DNA of 63,256 nt from Rhynchopus sp. YZ270_cl-10 (GCA_964035575.1 CAXIVB010000003.1:1-63256), one strand, 5' to 3'; shown: positions 6,708 to 16,030, numbered from the stretch's first letter. Translations and numbers: made by a program. The notes: generated by a model not told the origin, from the sequence alone.

Positions 6708-6922
6708 CTCTTTTTATTCAGGTACTTTTCTTGCTTGGGAATTGTTTAGAAAAATTATGTCCACATCTTTTCGACCACCAAAATCCCAAGATGAGGAAGT
6801 TTGGAAAAGTGTATTTTTGTGAAAGTATTTTGCCATATCTTTGTTGTCACCAAAATCCCAAGATAGTGAGAGAATCTTGAAAAATGATTTTCCATATTTT
6901 CACTTCCCAGTGAAAAAGAGAA

Positions 6923-6995
6923 TACCCATGGTGGGGATCGAACCCACAATCTTTCGCTTAGGAAGCGAACGCCTTATCCATTGGGCTACACGGGC
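6923..6995 (-). tRNA. tRNA-Arg-CCT: tRNA-Arg(CCT)
   Basis: Acceptor GCCCGTG/CATGGGT; loop TTCCTAA in stem TTCGC/GCGAA. Opposite orientation to its neighbours. Confidence 0.97.
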
Positions 6996-7101
6996 CTAAT
7001 AGTTTTACCTTCTTTCCTTTTCTCTGGGGTGGTCAAATTTAGGACAAGAGACTTTTCTGCATGACCACCCCACAATGATTCTTTGGTTTAAATGAATGTG
7101 A

Positions 7102-7174
7102 GCCTCCCTAGCTCAGTCGGTAGAGCGCAAGGCCCTTAACCTTGTGGTCGCGGGTTCGAGCCCCGCGGGAGGTG
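7102..7174 (+). tRNA. tRNA-Lys-CTT: tRNA-Lys(CTT) copy 1, C33
   Basis: Acceptor GCCTCCC/GGGAGGT; loop CCCTTAA, with C at position 33. The gene at 14240-14312 is the same on the opposite strand. Confidence 0.96.
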
Positions 7175-7513
7175 CTTTTCTTTTTGAATGCTTACGATTT
7201 TGCAGGTTTCTGAGATTTTGAGGCAAATGAAAACCAAAAAATATTTCCTCCACTTGATCTCAGTTCTGTTTCGTTGGCAAGTTGAGAGTGGAATTTGGGT
7301 GAAAATATGTGTTTTCCGAACCAACACAGGACTCCCACCGACCGGTGTAGGTTTTGCGTTCAACCAGGTGTGAACTGCTTCCACTCGCGAAAAGTGCCAG
7401 ACCCTTTTGCTGGGGATAGCACGTTTCAGCCCCACAACTTATCTCCTTTCTGGGCAAGTCCAGTGTGCTCAGCTGCCGCTTCTTGGCGACTCACCAGTAC
7501 AGAGTGGTGGAAT
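7175..7513. other. Spacer, nothing recognised
   Basis: AT-rich spacer after the tRNA-Lys terminator; no RNA gene, repeat family or credible reading frame seen. Confidence 0.6.
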
Positions 7514-7839
7514 CCAGCACAGAATGGAATGGCTGGGAAATCCTTAGCAATCCATAATTCAGATGGAAAAACTCCTGACCCAGCTATTGAATTTTCGGAT
7601 CATTTTCTCAGTCACAATGCAAGCACAGAATGGAAACCAAAACCAAGCACAGAATGGAACACGGCTATAAGACTCCAGCCATTCCATTCTGTGCTGGTTT
7701 TTCGTTTCCTTTCTGTGCTTGCATTGTGACTGAGAAAATGATCTGAAAATTCAATACCCGGGTCAGGAGTTTTTTTTTCCACTCCTAACAAATCCTTACA
7801 GTAAGCCTATAAGTCTCCAGCCATTCCATTCTGTGCTGG
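7514..7839. repeat. Foldback (inverted-repeat) element
   Basis: Begins CCAGCACAGAATGGAATGG and ends with the inverse. Arms containing ACTCCTGACCC, GATCATTTTCTCAG and CACAATGCAAGCACAG fold onto their complements at 7697-7790 (CTTGCATTGTGACTGAG, GGGTCAGGAGT). An extra copy of the terminal motif lies at 7675-7697. It resembles a MITE or foldback element; no coding capacity. Confidence 0.7.
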
Positions 7840-7992
7840 TTTTTGGAGCCCATTCTGTGAGCACTCGCTCGGGCCTGTACTGGAGTATAGCGGCCAGGCC
7901 ATCTCCCTTCTGCGTTCCTGCCTGTCACATCCAGTGCTCAGTTGCTGCTTCTTCAGCACAACCGCATCACATCACATCACCAAAAAATAGAA

Positions 7993-8064
7993 AGGCAACT
8001 GGGGGGATCGAACCCCCGACCCTTGGTTTACAAGACCAATGCTCTGCCACTGAGCTAAATCGCC
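7993..8064 (-). tRNA. tRNA-Thr-TGT: tRNA-Thr(TGT)
   Basis: Acceptor GGCGATT/AGTTGCC; loop CTTGTAA with normal U33, unlike the other two Thr isoacceptors. Confidence 0.97.
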
Positions 8065-8146
8065 GCTGATTAAGATGCTTTTGCTGTTTCTCCTGCGAAG
8101 AAGTTTTTCAAGACAACACAGAAAGGAAAGTGTGTAAAAAAAGAAA

Positions 8147-8217
8147 TGACCCTAGACGGAATCGAACCGCCGTTGATGGATTTGGAATCCATAGTGCTAC
8201 CGCTACACCATAGGGCC
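8147..8217 (-). tRNA. tRNA-Trp-CCA: tRNA-Trp(CCA)
   Basis: Acceptor GGCCCTA/TAGGGTC; loop TTCCAAA. It starts one base before the target-site duplication of the adjacent transposon, so the insertion sits just upstream of the gene. Confidence 0.96.
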
Positions 8218-8218
8218 C

Positions 8219-8226
8219 ATGATTTA
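8219..8226. repeat. Target-site duplication, left (ATGATTTA)
   Basis: The 8-bp ATGATTTA is repeated at 10244-10251 on the far side of the element. Confidence 0.8.
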
Positions 8227-8228
8227 GG

Positions 8229-8479
8229 TATGTCGGGCGCACAGGGGGGTACCCTAATCGGGCGCACAGGGGGGTACCCTAATCGGGCGCACAGGGGGGT
8301 CCCTAATCGGGCGCACAGGGGGGTCATTTCCTAATCGGGCGCACAGGGGGGTCGGCTAATCGGGCGCACAGGGGGGTCCCCCTAATCGGGCGCACAGGGG
8401 GGTCGCCTAATCGGGCGCACAGGGGGGTACTCCTAATCGGGCGCACAGGGGGGTCGGCTAATCGGGCGCACAGGGGGGT
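8229..8479 (+). repeat. 25-bp GC-rich satellite array
   Basis: About ten units of TCGGGCGCACAGGGGGGT separated by variable CCTAA-type linkers, starting at the element's terminus, so the terminal repeat is itself one satellite unit. Opposite-strand copies occur elsewhere in the unit. Confidence 0.85.
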
Positions 8480-8619
8480 GGTTTTTTTGAAATATTTTGT
8501 TCAACATGACTTATCGTGCAAAAATTTTTTTGAGACCTCAACCCAAGGGGGGAAGACTACTGGTGGTAAAATTTGGTGGTGGAAAATTTTTTTGGTACAC
8601 TGGGATCACACAGGCTTAG

Positions 8620-9530
8620 TGACCACACCAGCCAGATAACGCAACCTAGAACCAGCTAGGTCCCGCGCACCCGCACCCACCAGCCAGCTTAGTGACCACA
8701 CCAGCCAGATAACGCAACCTAGAACCAGCTAGGTCCCGCGCACCCGCACCCACCAGCCGGCTTAGTGACTACACCAGCCAGATAACGCAACCTAGAACCA
8801 GCTAGGTCCCGCGCACCCGCACCCACCAGCCGGCTTAGTGACCACACCAGCCAGATAACGCAACCTAGAACCAGCTAGGTCCCGCGCACCCGCACCCACC
8901 AGCCGGCTTAGTGACCACACCAGCCAGATAACGCAACCTAGAACCAGCTAGGTCCCGCGCACCCGCACCCACCAGCCGGCTTAGTGACCACACCAGCCAG
9001 ATAACGCAACCTAGAACCAGCTAGGTCCCGCGCACCCGCACCCACCAGCCAGCTTATTGACCACACCAGCCAGATAACGTAACCTAGAACCCGCAAACCC
9101 GCGCACCCGTCAACCCGCAAACCCGCACAACCACCAGCCAGATAACGCAACCTAGAACCAGCTAGGTCCCGCGCACCCGCACCCACCAGCCGGCTTAGTG
9201 ACCACACCAGCCAGATAACGCAACCTAGAAGCAGCTAGGTCCCGCGCACCCGCACCCACCAGCCAGCTTAGTGACCACACCAGCCAGATAACGCAACCTA
9301 GAACCAGCTAGGTCCCGCGCACCCGCACCCACCAGCCAGCTTATTGACCACACCAGCCAGATAACGTAACCTAGAACCAGCTAGGTCCCGCGCACCCGCA
9401 CCCACCAGCCAGCTTATTGACCACACCAGCCAGATAACGTAACCTCGAACCCGCAAACCCGCGCACCCGTCAACCCGCAAACCCGCACAACCACGAGCCA
9501 GATAACGCAACCTAGAACGAGATAACGTTG
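8620..9530. repeat. 73-bp minisatellite
   Basis: Tandem repeat with core CCAGCCAGATAACGCAACCT and GCGCACCCGCACCCACCAGC. Some units carry an alternative segment with CCCGCAAACCCGCGCACCCG. Unit 2 has one repeat fewer, which accounts for the change in unit offset. Confidence 0.9.
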
Positions 9531-9582
9531 ACTAAACGAACACGAAGGTATGTAAGAGAATGACACAAACCTGCAAGACATA

Positions 9583-9940
9583 TGTGGAGGATCTCTCTGA
9601 GGATTGAATCCGAGACCGCGAGATTTGTTGACCTGAGTTGTAACCACTTGGCTACTAAGTCTCACATAAGGATTTCACATACTGGTCACCCACGCCAGTA
9701 CTATCCAGGCCTACTGGTACTTAACTTCTCAACTCTGTAGGGACAGGGTGTATTCACCCGTACACTGGTGAATGCGCCTCATCCCACCTGATTTGAGAAG
9801 TTAAGCACCAGCAGGCCTGGATAGTACTGGCGTGGGTGACCAGTATGTGAAATCCTAATGTGAGACTAAGTAGCCAAGTGGTTACCACTCAGGTCAACAA
9901 GTCTTTCATCGCAGGTTCAATACCCGGAGCGGATACCTTT
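9583..9940. repeat. 5S/tRNA-derived palindromic composite
   Basis: Two head-to-head 5S-derived pieces (minus, about 9670-9762; plus, about 9762-9854), each missing the 5' 5S end but keeping the internal control region. Each is followed by a tRNA-like module with A-box TAGCCAAGTGGTTA and B-box GATTCAATCC or GGTTCAATACC. It looks like an inverted pair of SINE-like elements inside the transposon. Confidence 0.7.
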
Positions 9941-9941
9941 T

Positions 9942-10240
9942 CCTAATCGGGCGCACAGGGGGGTCATTTCCTAATCGGGCGCACAGGGGGGTCGGCTAAT
10001 CGGGCGCACAGGGGGGTCCCCCTAATCGGGCGCACAGGGGGGTCGCCTAATCGGGCGCACAGGGGGGTCCTCCTAATCGGGCGCACAGGGGGGTCGGCTA
10101 ATCGGGCGCACAGGGGGGTCCCTAATCGGGCGCACAGGGGGGTTTTAGCCGGGCTCTTAATAGCCGTAAAACCCCCCTGTGCGCCCGATTAGGGACCCCC
10201 CTGTGCGCCCGATTAGGGGACCCCCCTGTGCGCCCGACTG
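9942..10240. repeat. 25-bp satellite, both orientations
   Basis: Units run forward to about 10143. They then invert around TTTTAGCCGGGCTCTTAATA and run in reverse to the element's right end. Confidence 0.85.
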
Positions 10241-10327
10241 GCCATGATTTAGGGCTTCAATGCGTTTAGCATGAAGGTGGAAATTTTGCTGAAAATCCCA
10301 CACAAAGGAAAAAGACACACAAAAAAG

Positions 10328-10400
10328 TGCGAGGTGCCAGGATCGAACTGACGACCTTAGGATTATGGGACCTACGCGCTCCCGACTGCGCCAACCTCGC
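10328..10400 (-). tRNA. tRNA-Met-CAT: Elongator tRNA-Met(CAT), C33
   Basis: Acceptor GCGAGGT/ACCTCGC; loop CCCATAA; T-loop TTCGATC, unlike the initiator at 17732. Position 33 is C. Confidence 0.94.
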
Positions 10401-10524
10401 CTTGATATTATCGTATCATTAAGAAATACATGGGGTGCAAATTTCTACAGGTTTGTGTGGCAAAAAAATTTTTTTGAGCCAAAAAATTTTATGGGCTTCT
10501 GTGAAAACAATGACAGTTGTAGAA

Positions 10525-10608
10525 CCTCTCGTAGCTCAATTGGTAGAGCGCTCGACTGTAGAATACTCGGTTATCGAGCGGTCGCTGGTTCGATTCCGGC
10601 CGAGAGGA
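10525..10608 (+). tRNA. tRNA-Tyr-GTA: tRNA-Tyr(GTA) with 11-nt intron
   Basis: 84 nt. Acceptor CCTCTCG/CGAGAGG; anticodon stem CTCGA/TCGAG with loop CTGTAGA interrupted after position 37 by about 11 nt (ATACTCGGTTA). Trypanosomatid tRNA-Tyr has an intron of the same size. It is the only intron-bearing tRNA I see here. Confidence 0.96.
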
Positions 10609-10686
10609 TTTTTTTTCGTTTTCGTGTTCCAGATTATTTTCTGCAAACAGATGACTGCCTAAAAACAAAGAACGGTGAGAATTACA

Positions 10687-10768
10687 GCAGTCGTATCCAA
10701 GTGGTTACGGAGGTGGACTAGAAATCCATTGGGCTCTGCCCGCGCAGGTTCAAGTCCTGCCGACTGCG
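10687..10768 (+). tRNA. tRNA-Ser-AGA: tRNA-Ser(AGA)
   Basis: Class II, 82 nt; acceptor GCAGTCG/CGACTGC; loop CTAGAAA. Confidence 0.97.
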
Positions 10769-10866
10769 ATTCATTTTTTGTTCACAAATTTTCGTGCATT
10801 TTCGTCGTTTCTGTGCTCATTTTAGACCATTTTGATGCGCGAAAATAAATCAGAGTGAAGATTGTA

Positions 10867-10938
10867 TCCTCGGTAGTATAGAGGTCAGTATTTCCGCCTG
10901 TCACGCGGAAGACCCGGGTTCAATTCCCGGCCGGGGAA
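10867..10938 (+). tRNA. tRNA-Asp-GTC: tRNA-Asp(GTC) copy 1
   Basis: Acceptor TCCTCGG/CCGGGGA; loop CTGTCAC. An inverted copy lies at 17233-17304. Confidence 0.97.
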
Positions 10939-11000
10939 TTCTTTTTTGTACAGGGCTCCCACTCATTGTTTCGTTTCTTTTCTGATGAAAATCAAATCAG

Positions 11001-11073
11001 GCCCCGTTGGCGCAATGGATAGCGCGTTGGACTTCGAATCCAAAGGTTGCGGGTTCGAGTCCCGCACGGGGTT
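11001..11073 (+). tRNA. tRNA-Arg-TCG: tRNA-Arg(TCG)
   Basis: Acceptor GCCCCGT/ACGGGGT; loop CTTCGAA. Confidence 0.97.
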
Positions 11074-11343
11074 AACTTTTTGAACATTGTTTTTTTGAAC
11101 TTTTTTGAAAACACAAAAAAGTGAGGTTGGTGTCAAGTGAAATCACAGTGGAACAACAGATACAAATTTGGGTCCAGTGGGAAGGGGTCTCCCAGGAATT
11201 TTGGATTTTTTGGCAGTCAACCCATCCAGAAGAACCTTAAAAAATCTTGGGAAAAACTTGAAAACTGGAAATTCTTTGAAAAGCTGACATTTCAGAATTT
11301 TTTTCTGAACATGAAAATTTTACTTCCTCCTAAAAAAAAGAAC

Positions 11344-11415
11344 TGCACTTACCGGGAGTCGAACCCGGGCCGCTCGCTTGGAAGGCGAGAATACTAACCG
11401 TTATACCATAAGTGC
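11344..11415 (-). tRNA. tRNA-Gly-TCC: tRNA-Gly(TCC)
   Basis: Acceptor GCACTTA/TAAGTGC; loop CTTCCAA. With Gly(CCC) disrupted, this is the likely reader of GGG codons by wobble. Confidence 0.97.
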
Positions 11416-11504
11416 TGTTACTTTCATGCAAAGTGTTTTCTTTGTGGGGGGCAATTTCAAAATAAAAAAAATTTGAAATTGTTCAAATTGCCCAAAAAAA
11501 GAAG

Positions 11505-11576
11505 CAACCGTGGCAGGACTCGAACCTGCAACCGCCTGATCCGTGGTCAGGCGCTCTTCCATTGAGCCACACGGTC
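11505..11576 (-). tRNA. tRNA-Arg-ACG: tRNA-Arg(ACG), C33
   Basis: Acceptor GACCGTG/CACGGTT; stem CCTGA/TCAGG; loop CCACGGA, with C at position 33. Confidence 0.95.
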
Positions 11577-11663
11577 CATGTCTTTAGGCAATAGTATTTT
11601 TTATGTGGCCTGCATATTTTTGGAGTTGGAAAAAATGAAAATGGTTGATTGCACAGCTAAAAA

Positions 11664-11735
11664 AGCGGTTACCGAGAATTGAACTCGGGTCTCCCGTGCC
11701 ACAAACGGGTGTTCTAACCACTAAACCATAACCGC
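11664..11735 (-). tRNA. tRNA-His-GTG: tRNA-His(GTG)
   Basis: Acceptor GCGGTTA/TAACCGC; loop TTGTGGC. Position -1 would be added after transcription, as is usual in eukaryotes. Confidence 0.97.
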
Positions 11736-11851
11736 TTGAATATTCCCACTTATTGGGATCTCAGAAAGGGTTTTATTTCCTGGGATATTGTGAAATATTT
11801 TTCAAACATGCAACGAGCGGCAACTCGAGCACAATTTCGACTAATATCGTA

Positions 11852-11922
11852 GCGTAATTGGTCTAGTGGTAGAATGGCCCCCCGCCACGGGGTCGGCCCG
11901 GGTTCGATTCCCGGATTACGCA
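11852..11922 (+). tRNA. tRNA-Gly-GCC: tRNA-Gly(GCC), C33
   Basis: Acceptor GCGTAAT/ATTACGC; loop CCGCCAC, with C at position 33; 71 nt. Confidence 0.95.
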
Positions 11923-12276
11923 CTCTCTTTTTGCGTTTGGCAAAAGCAAAACAATATGTTTCGGACAGTTTCAGGTCGGTCACAAACTCGTTCAAAACGA
12001 AAAAGTGGAAATGATATGTACTCTTTCTTGCGTAAGGATTATTAGTAGAGAAAAAAATTTCTTGTCTGATGATACGGGTTTTTGCTCGACATAGTTTGCG
12101 AGTAAGTCAGTTCGGTCACAACTTCCATCACAATTGCAAAAAAAATTGGGACTACAACATGTTCATAAACCCAACCTGACTTACATGTTTATTTCTTCAC
12201 AAAATTCCCAGTAAATAAACATGCACATCAGTATGGCCGGTGCGCTGGTCAGAGACATCACGTTTGCGGGCCAACC
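11923..12276. other. Spacer, nothing recognised
   Basis: Non-coding spacer with short inverted segments around TAAATAAACATG / CATGTTTATTT (about 12180-12225); no gene seen. Confidence 0.6.
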
Positions 12277-12546
12277 CCTCTGTGCGCCCGATTAGGAACC
12301 CCCCTGTGCGCCCGATTAGGGACCCCCCTGTGCGCCCGGTTAGCTTTACCCCCCTGTGCGCCCGATTAGGAATATCCCCCTGTGCGCCCGATAAGCTTAC
12401 CCCCCTGTGCGCCCGATTAGGAACCCCCCTGTGCGCCCGATTAGCTTACCCCCCTGTGCGCCCGATTAGGGACCCCCCTGTGCGCCCGGTTAGCTTTACC
12501 CCCCTGTGCGCCCGATTAGGAATATCCCCCTGTGCGCCCGATTAGG
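12277..12546 (-). repeat. Solo 25-bp satellite array
   Basis: About eleven units of the transposon-type repeat read as CCCCCCTGTGCGCCCGATTAG, without the terminal structure or 8-bp duplication of the full elements. Possibly a decayed relative. Confidence 0.8.
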
Positions 12547-13044
12547 AACCACTCTGTGCACCTACCTAGTCACTGTGACCAGGTGCCCCTACTAATATGC
12601 CTTACCAATATGGCCTGGGCTGTGGTATGTCGGGTGTACTACATGCTGGGACCTAAAGAGGAACCACATGCTGGAACACGGCTTTAAGCCCCCACCCATT
12701 TCAGCTGTGGTTCCTACTGTGCCCAGTCACTGTGACCAGGTGCCTGGTCAGATCTGACCAGGTACCCTTACTAATATGCCTGACCAATATGGCCAGGGGT
12801 GGTATGTCGGGTGCACAAGGGAGTTTCACGATGGGTTATCTTATGCACAGGTACAGTGGATGTAGAAAACCCACAAACCCATTGTGTGTGGGTTTTCTGG
12901 CATAGGACTGTATGGAAAGTGCACGGGTCCACCACAGTACAACCAGTCATGCACCAAGGGACACTGGCTGTTTTATCACTTTTTGAACTTTTTTAGACAC
13001 TGCCAAACCTTCTCCATAATCTGAGATCTTGGGAAACAAGATAA
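12547..13044. repeat. Degenerate tandem and inverted repeats
   Basis: CACTGTGACCAGGTGCC, ACTAATATGCC and GGTATGTCGGGTG each occur twice about 160 bp apart. AGAAAACCCACA/TGTGGGTTTTCT forms a hairpin near 12873-12900. GGTATGTCGGG is also the transposon terminus, so these may be remnants of related elements. Confidence 0.6.
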
Positions 13045-13116
13045 GCTCGTGTGGCGCAATGGAAGCGCGTCGGTTCCCGACGCCGGAGGTTGCGGGTTCG
13101 ATCCCCGCCGCGAGTA
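13045..13116 (+). tRNA. tRNA-Arg-CCG: tRNA-Arg(CCG), C33
   Basis: Acceptor GCTCGTG/CGCGAGT; stem TCGGT/GCCGG; loop TCCCGAC with C at position 33. Confidence 0.95.
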
Positions 13117-13253
13117 CTTTTTATTCATTCCAAAATATTTTTAGATTTCCTTCTTCTCAGAGATTTCTTGTCACAAAACTTTGCCAAATTGAAAATTCAG
13201 AAATGCGAAAATATCAAAAAACAGCTCCGAAATTTGAAAGCAATCAAAAAGGA

Positions 13254-13325
13254 TTCCCCCTCCGGGGTTTGAACCCGGGTCGCCTGGGTGAAAGCCAGGT
13301 ATACTAACCACTGTACTAAAGGGGA
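13254..13325 (-). tRNA. tRNA-Glu-TTC: tRNA-Glu(TTC)
   Basis: Acceptor TCCCCTT/AGGGGGA; loop CTTTCAC. Confidence 0.97.
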
Positions 13326-13423
13326 GGTGATACTTAGGCACAATCCAAAAAGGGTACTTTTGTGCAAGCTACACGGAGTTTCAAACGAAAAAAAAAATTA
13401 AAAATGAAAATCCAAAAAGACAA

Positions 13424-13495
13424 GGGCTCGGCGGGGAATTGAACCCCGGACCTCTCGCACCCTAAGCGAGAATCATGCCACTAGACCACCGAGCC
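13424..13495 (-). tRNA. tRNA-Pro-AGG: tRNA-Pro(AGG)
   Basis: Acceptor GGCTCGG/CCGAGCC; loop TTAGGGT. Confidence 0.97.
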
Positions 13496-13609
13496 ACGAA
13501 TTCTCTCGCATTCTCTTCGTAACGCGGCCATATGTTTCCATCATTCCTTGTGTGTGTTTTCGTTTTGAATAAGGTCCCCATGTAAATGCTGTCTTCGCTA
13601 ACAATCAGA

Positions 13610-13682
13610 TCCTCCTTGGCGCAGTCGGTAGCGCGTCAGGCTGTTAACCTGCAGGTCGTTGGTTCGAACCCAACAGGAGGAG
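13610..13682 (+). tRNA. tRNA-Asn-GTT: tRNA-Asn(GTT) copy 2
   Basis: Same gene body as 6031-6103; loop CTGTTAA; T-runs downstream. Confidence 0.97.
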
Positions 13683-13938
13683 ATTTTTCATTTTTTTGAG
13701 TTTTTGACTCTATTTTTTAATTTTGAGCTAAAAATCCACATTGTGTGTCATCTTGATGTTGGAACTATTTTTCAGGATTTCCAAGGTTGTCCCACCAAAA
13801 AAACCAAACATCTTTGGATGCTGACATAACTTGAAGATTCTTGACCTGAAGATAAAACAGATTTTGTCAGGTTTTTTTTTTGAGTTTGAAAAAGTTCAGA
13901 ACAGAATGAAAAAAGGGATCGATGCAGTGTATAAAAAA

Positions 13939-14020
13939 CGCGAACGGCAAGGTTCGAACTTGCGCATGCAGAGCACACTCGCTTAGCAGGCGAGCCCCGT
14001 AACCACTTGGGTACGTCCGC
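13939..14020 (-). tRNA. tRNA-Ser-GCT: tRNA-Ser(GCT)
   Basis: Class II, 82 nt; acceptor GCGGACG/CGTTCGC; loop CTGCTAA. Confidence 0.97.
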
Positions 14021-14239
14021 TTAATTACCTGTCAGTACTTAGGACGAAGCTTGTACTTTGTTTAACGACACGTTAGTGATCACTTGCGTGGTCACCAAAA
14101 ATCATCGCAATTGTGACCACCAAAAAAAATTTTTGGGCACGATTTCGCACGATGGCGGGCTCATTGCACGACGGCCGACACACCATGTTTTCTCACAAAT
14201 AAAAAAAATCCAGAAAAATTCAGGTATCAATACAAAAAG

Positions 14240-14312
14240 CACCTCCCGCGGGGCTCGAACCCGCGACCACAAGGTTAAGGGCCTTGCGCTCTACCGACTG
14301 AGCTAGGGAGGC
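14240..14312 (-). tRNA. tRNA-Lys-CTT: tRNA-Lys(CTT) copy 2, C33
   Basis: Inverted second copy of the gene at 7102; loop CCCTTAA. Confidence 0.96.
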
Positions 14313-14414
14313 TCATATTAACTTAAATCAAAGAATCAACATGGGGTACTTGTGTGTACCTGCAGCCACCAAATTTTCCATCGTTGTTGCGTGAACAAAA
14401 GGATCCGGATTATC

Positions 14415-14486
14415 TCTCCTATGGTGTAGTGGTTAGCACCCTGGACTTTGAATCCAGTAGCCGCGGTTCAAACCCGCGTGGGAGAA
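14415..14486 (+). tRNA. tRNA-Gln-TTG: tRNA-Gln(TTG)
   Basis: Acceptor TCTCCTA/TGGGAGA; loop CTTTGAA in stem CTGGA/TCCAG. Confidence 0.97.
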
Positions 14487-14601
14487 CTTTTCTTTTTCCA
14501 AGTGTTTTCAATATTTTTTGGAGCTTTGTCACACACATCTTCAATCTTTGCATTTGATGGCAAAAACATAAATCACAGAAATCAAACGAAAAGGTAAAGA
14601 A

Positions 14602-14683
14602 CGCTGACGGCAGGGTTCGAACCTGCGCGGGCAGAGCCCAGTGGATTTCAAGTCCACCTCCGTAACCACTTGGATACGTCAGC
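14602..14683 (-). tRNA. tRNA-Ser-TGA: tRNA-Ser(TGA)
   Basis: Class II, 82 nt; acceptor GCTGACG/CGTCAGC; loop CTTGAAA. Confidence 0.97.
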
Positions 14684-14760
14684 ATAGTTGAGGAAGTACA
14701 ACGCCCCAGATCCTGAAAATGGGCACAAAAAAGAGAATCCAATCGATCCAAAAAAGTAGG

Positions 14761-14832
14761 CACCCGCCGTGGGGATCGAACCCACGACCATTGGATTAAA
14801 AGTCCAACGCTCTACCGCTGAGCTAGGCGGGC
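14761..14832 (-). tRNA. tRNA-Lys-TTT: tRNA-Lys(TTT)
   Basis: Acceptor GCCCGCC/GGCGGGT; loop CTTTTAA with normal U33, in contrast to Lys(CTT). Confidence 0.97.
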
Positions 14833-14947
14833 ATTCGTTTTAAAGGAAAGAGTCAATTTCAAGGCTTGTTCAGTTCTTGAAAAAAAACTGACAAAAAAGA
14901 CGAACAGAACGTGCCCCAAGTACCTCTCCTTGAGGGACATTTATCAG

Positions 14948-15019
14948 GGGCGTTTAGCTCAGTGGTAGAGCGCCCGTTCTGCATACGGGAGGCCGAGGGT
15001 TCGAACCCCTCAATGTCCA
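14948..15019 (+). tRNA. tRNA-Ala-TGC: tRNA-Ala(TGC), C33
   Basis: Acceptor GGGCGTT/AATGTCC; loop TCTGCAT, with C at position 33. Confidence 0.96.
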
Positions 15020-15109
15020 TTTTTTTGCCATATTTTGTTGATTATTTTTTGGTTGGGCCAGTCAAACACACAAAAATATGAACTGACATCATTGTGCAGT
15101 GCCTGCGAT

Positions 15110-15715
15110 GAGGATGTGTGTGATGGTCCAATTGGCGAGTCTGACCTCATAATGCGTTCAGGAACATCCAAATGACCCATTTTCCCAACGTTTTCACATT
15201 TTTGAGCATTTTGCTATTACGCAATAGTGGTACAATAGGCATTTTACTGGGTCATTTTAACCAACTCTATCAGGACACTTCTGATGCTCCAATTGGCGAT
15301 TCTGACCTCATAATGGCTTCATGAGCAGCCGAATAACCCGTTTTCCCAATATTTTCACATTTTTGAACGTTTTGCCATTCGTGGAATGGTGGCACAAAAG
15401 TCATTTTAGTGGGTCATTTTCGCCAACTCGATCAGGGCACTTCTGGTGCTCCAATTTGCGGTTCTGACCTCATAATGGATTCAAGAGCACCCAAATAACC
15501 CATTTTCCCAACGTTTTCACATTTTAGACTATTTTTGCTATTGCGGAATGGCAGTACAATAGGCAGTTTACTGGGTCATTTTCGCCAACTCGATCAGGAT
15601 ACTTCTGATGCTCTAATCACATCGTTTAACCTCATAATGCATTCAGGAGCACCCAAATAACCCATTTTCCCAATGTTTTCGCATTTTTGACCACTTTGCT
15701 GTTGCAGAGTATCAG
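15110..15715. repeat. About 165-bp satellite, family A
   Basis: Four degenerate tandem repeats with landmarks TGATGCTCCAATT, GACCTCATAATGG, CCCATTTTCCCAACGTTTTC and ACTGGGTCATTTT at about 160-167-bp spacing. Related arrays lie at 20225-20820 and 22660-23790. Confidence 0.8.
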
Positions 15716-15804
15716 TAAGATGAGGTCATGCAAATACAGTTTTGTGCACAATAGAAAAAAATAGTGTGTACCCCAGCTTGGCGATTCCTTTCGTCATTAT
15801 TGTC

Positions 15805-15877
15805 GGTCGTGTAGCTCAGTCGGTAGAGCATTGGTCTAATAAGCCAACGGTCCCAGGTTCGAGCCCTGTCACGACCA
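15805..15877 (+). tRNA. tRNA-Ile-AAT: tRNA-Ile(AAT)
   Basis: Acceptor GGTCGTG/CACGACC; loop CTAATAA. Confidence 0.97.
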
Positions 15878-15957
15878 ATACTTTTTCTACTACTTTGACT
15901 TTGACCTGTTGTCAAAAAATGTTGGCCGTGTAAAAAATATGCATACCCTAAAACAAG

Positions 15958-15964
15958 GCCTCTT

Positions 15965-16013
<49 letters not shown>

Positions 16014-16030
16014 AATCCCAGGTGGAGGCA
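15958..16030 (+). tRNA. tRNA-Phe-GAA: tRNA-Phe(GAA)
   Basis: Acceptor GCCTCTT/TGGAGGC with one mismatch at the base of the stem; loop CTGAAGA. Confidence 0.96.

Larger units (their letters stand above)
8227..10243 (+). mobile_element. Non-autonomous TIR element, copy 1
   Basis: 2,017 bp between 8-bp direct repeats. Ends are GGTATGTCGGGCGCACAGGG and, reversed, GGCCAGTCGGGCGCACAGGG, an imperfect terminal inverted repeat. The interior is entirely satellite: arrays of a roughly 25-bp repeat, a 73-bp minisatellite and a 5S/tRNA-derived palindrome. No transposase is visible. The 8-bp duplication would fit hAT-, P- or Merlin-like DNA transposons; the family is not assigned. Confidence 0.8.

Noticed and set aside
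8229-8479. CRISPR-like array (short repeat with variable linkers)
   Set aside because: Spacers are only a few bases long, units touch, and the genome is eukaryotic; this is a satellite.
8229-8479. Telomere-like CCTAA/TTAGG strings
   Set aside because: They are part of the GATTAGG linker of the 25-bp satellite; there is no run of TTAGGG.
9583-9666. Functional tRNA gene inside the transposon
   Set aside because: A and B boxes are present but the anticodon stem does not pair; treated as a tRNA-derived repeat.
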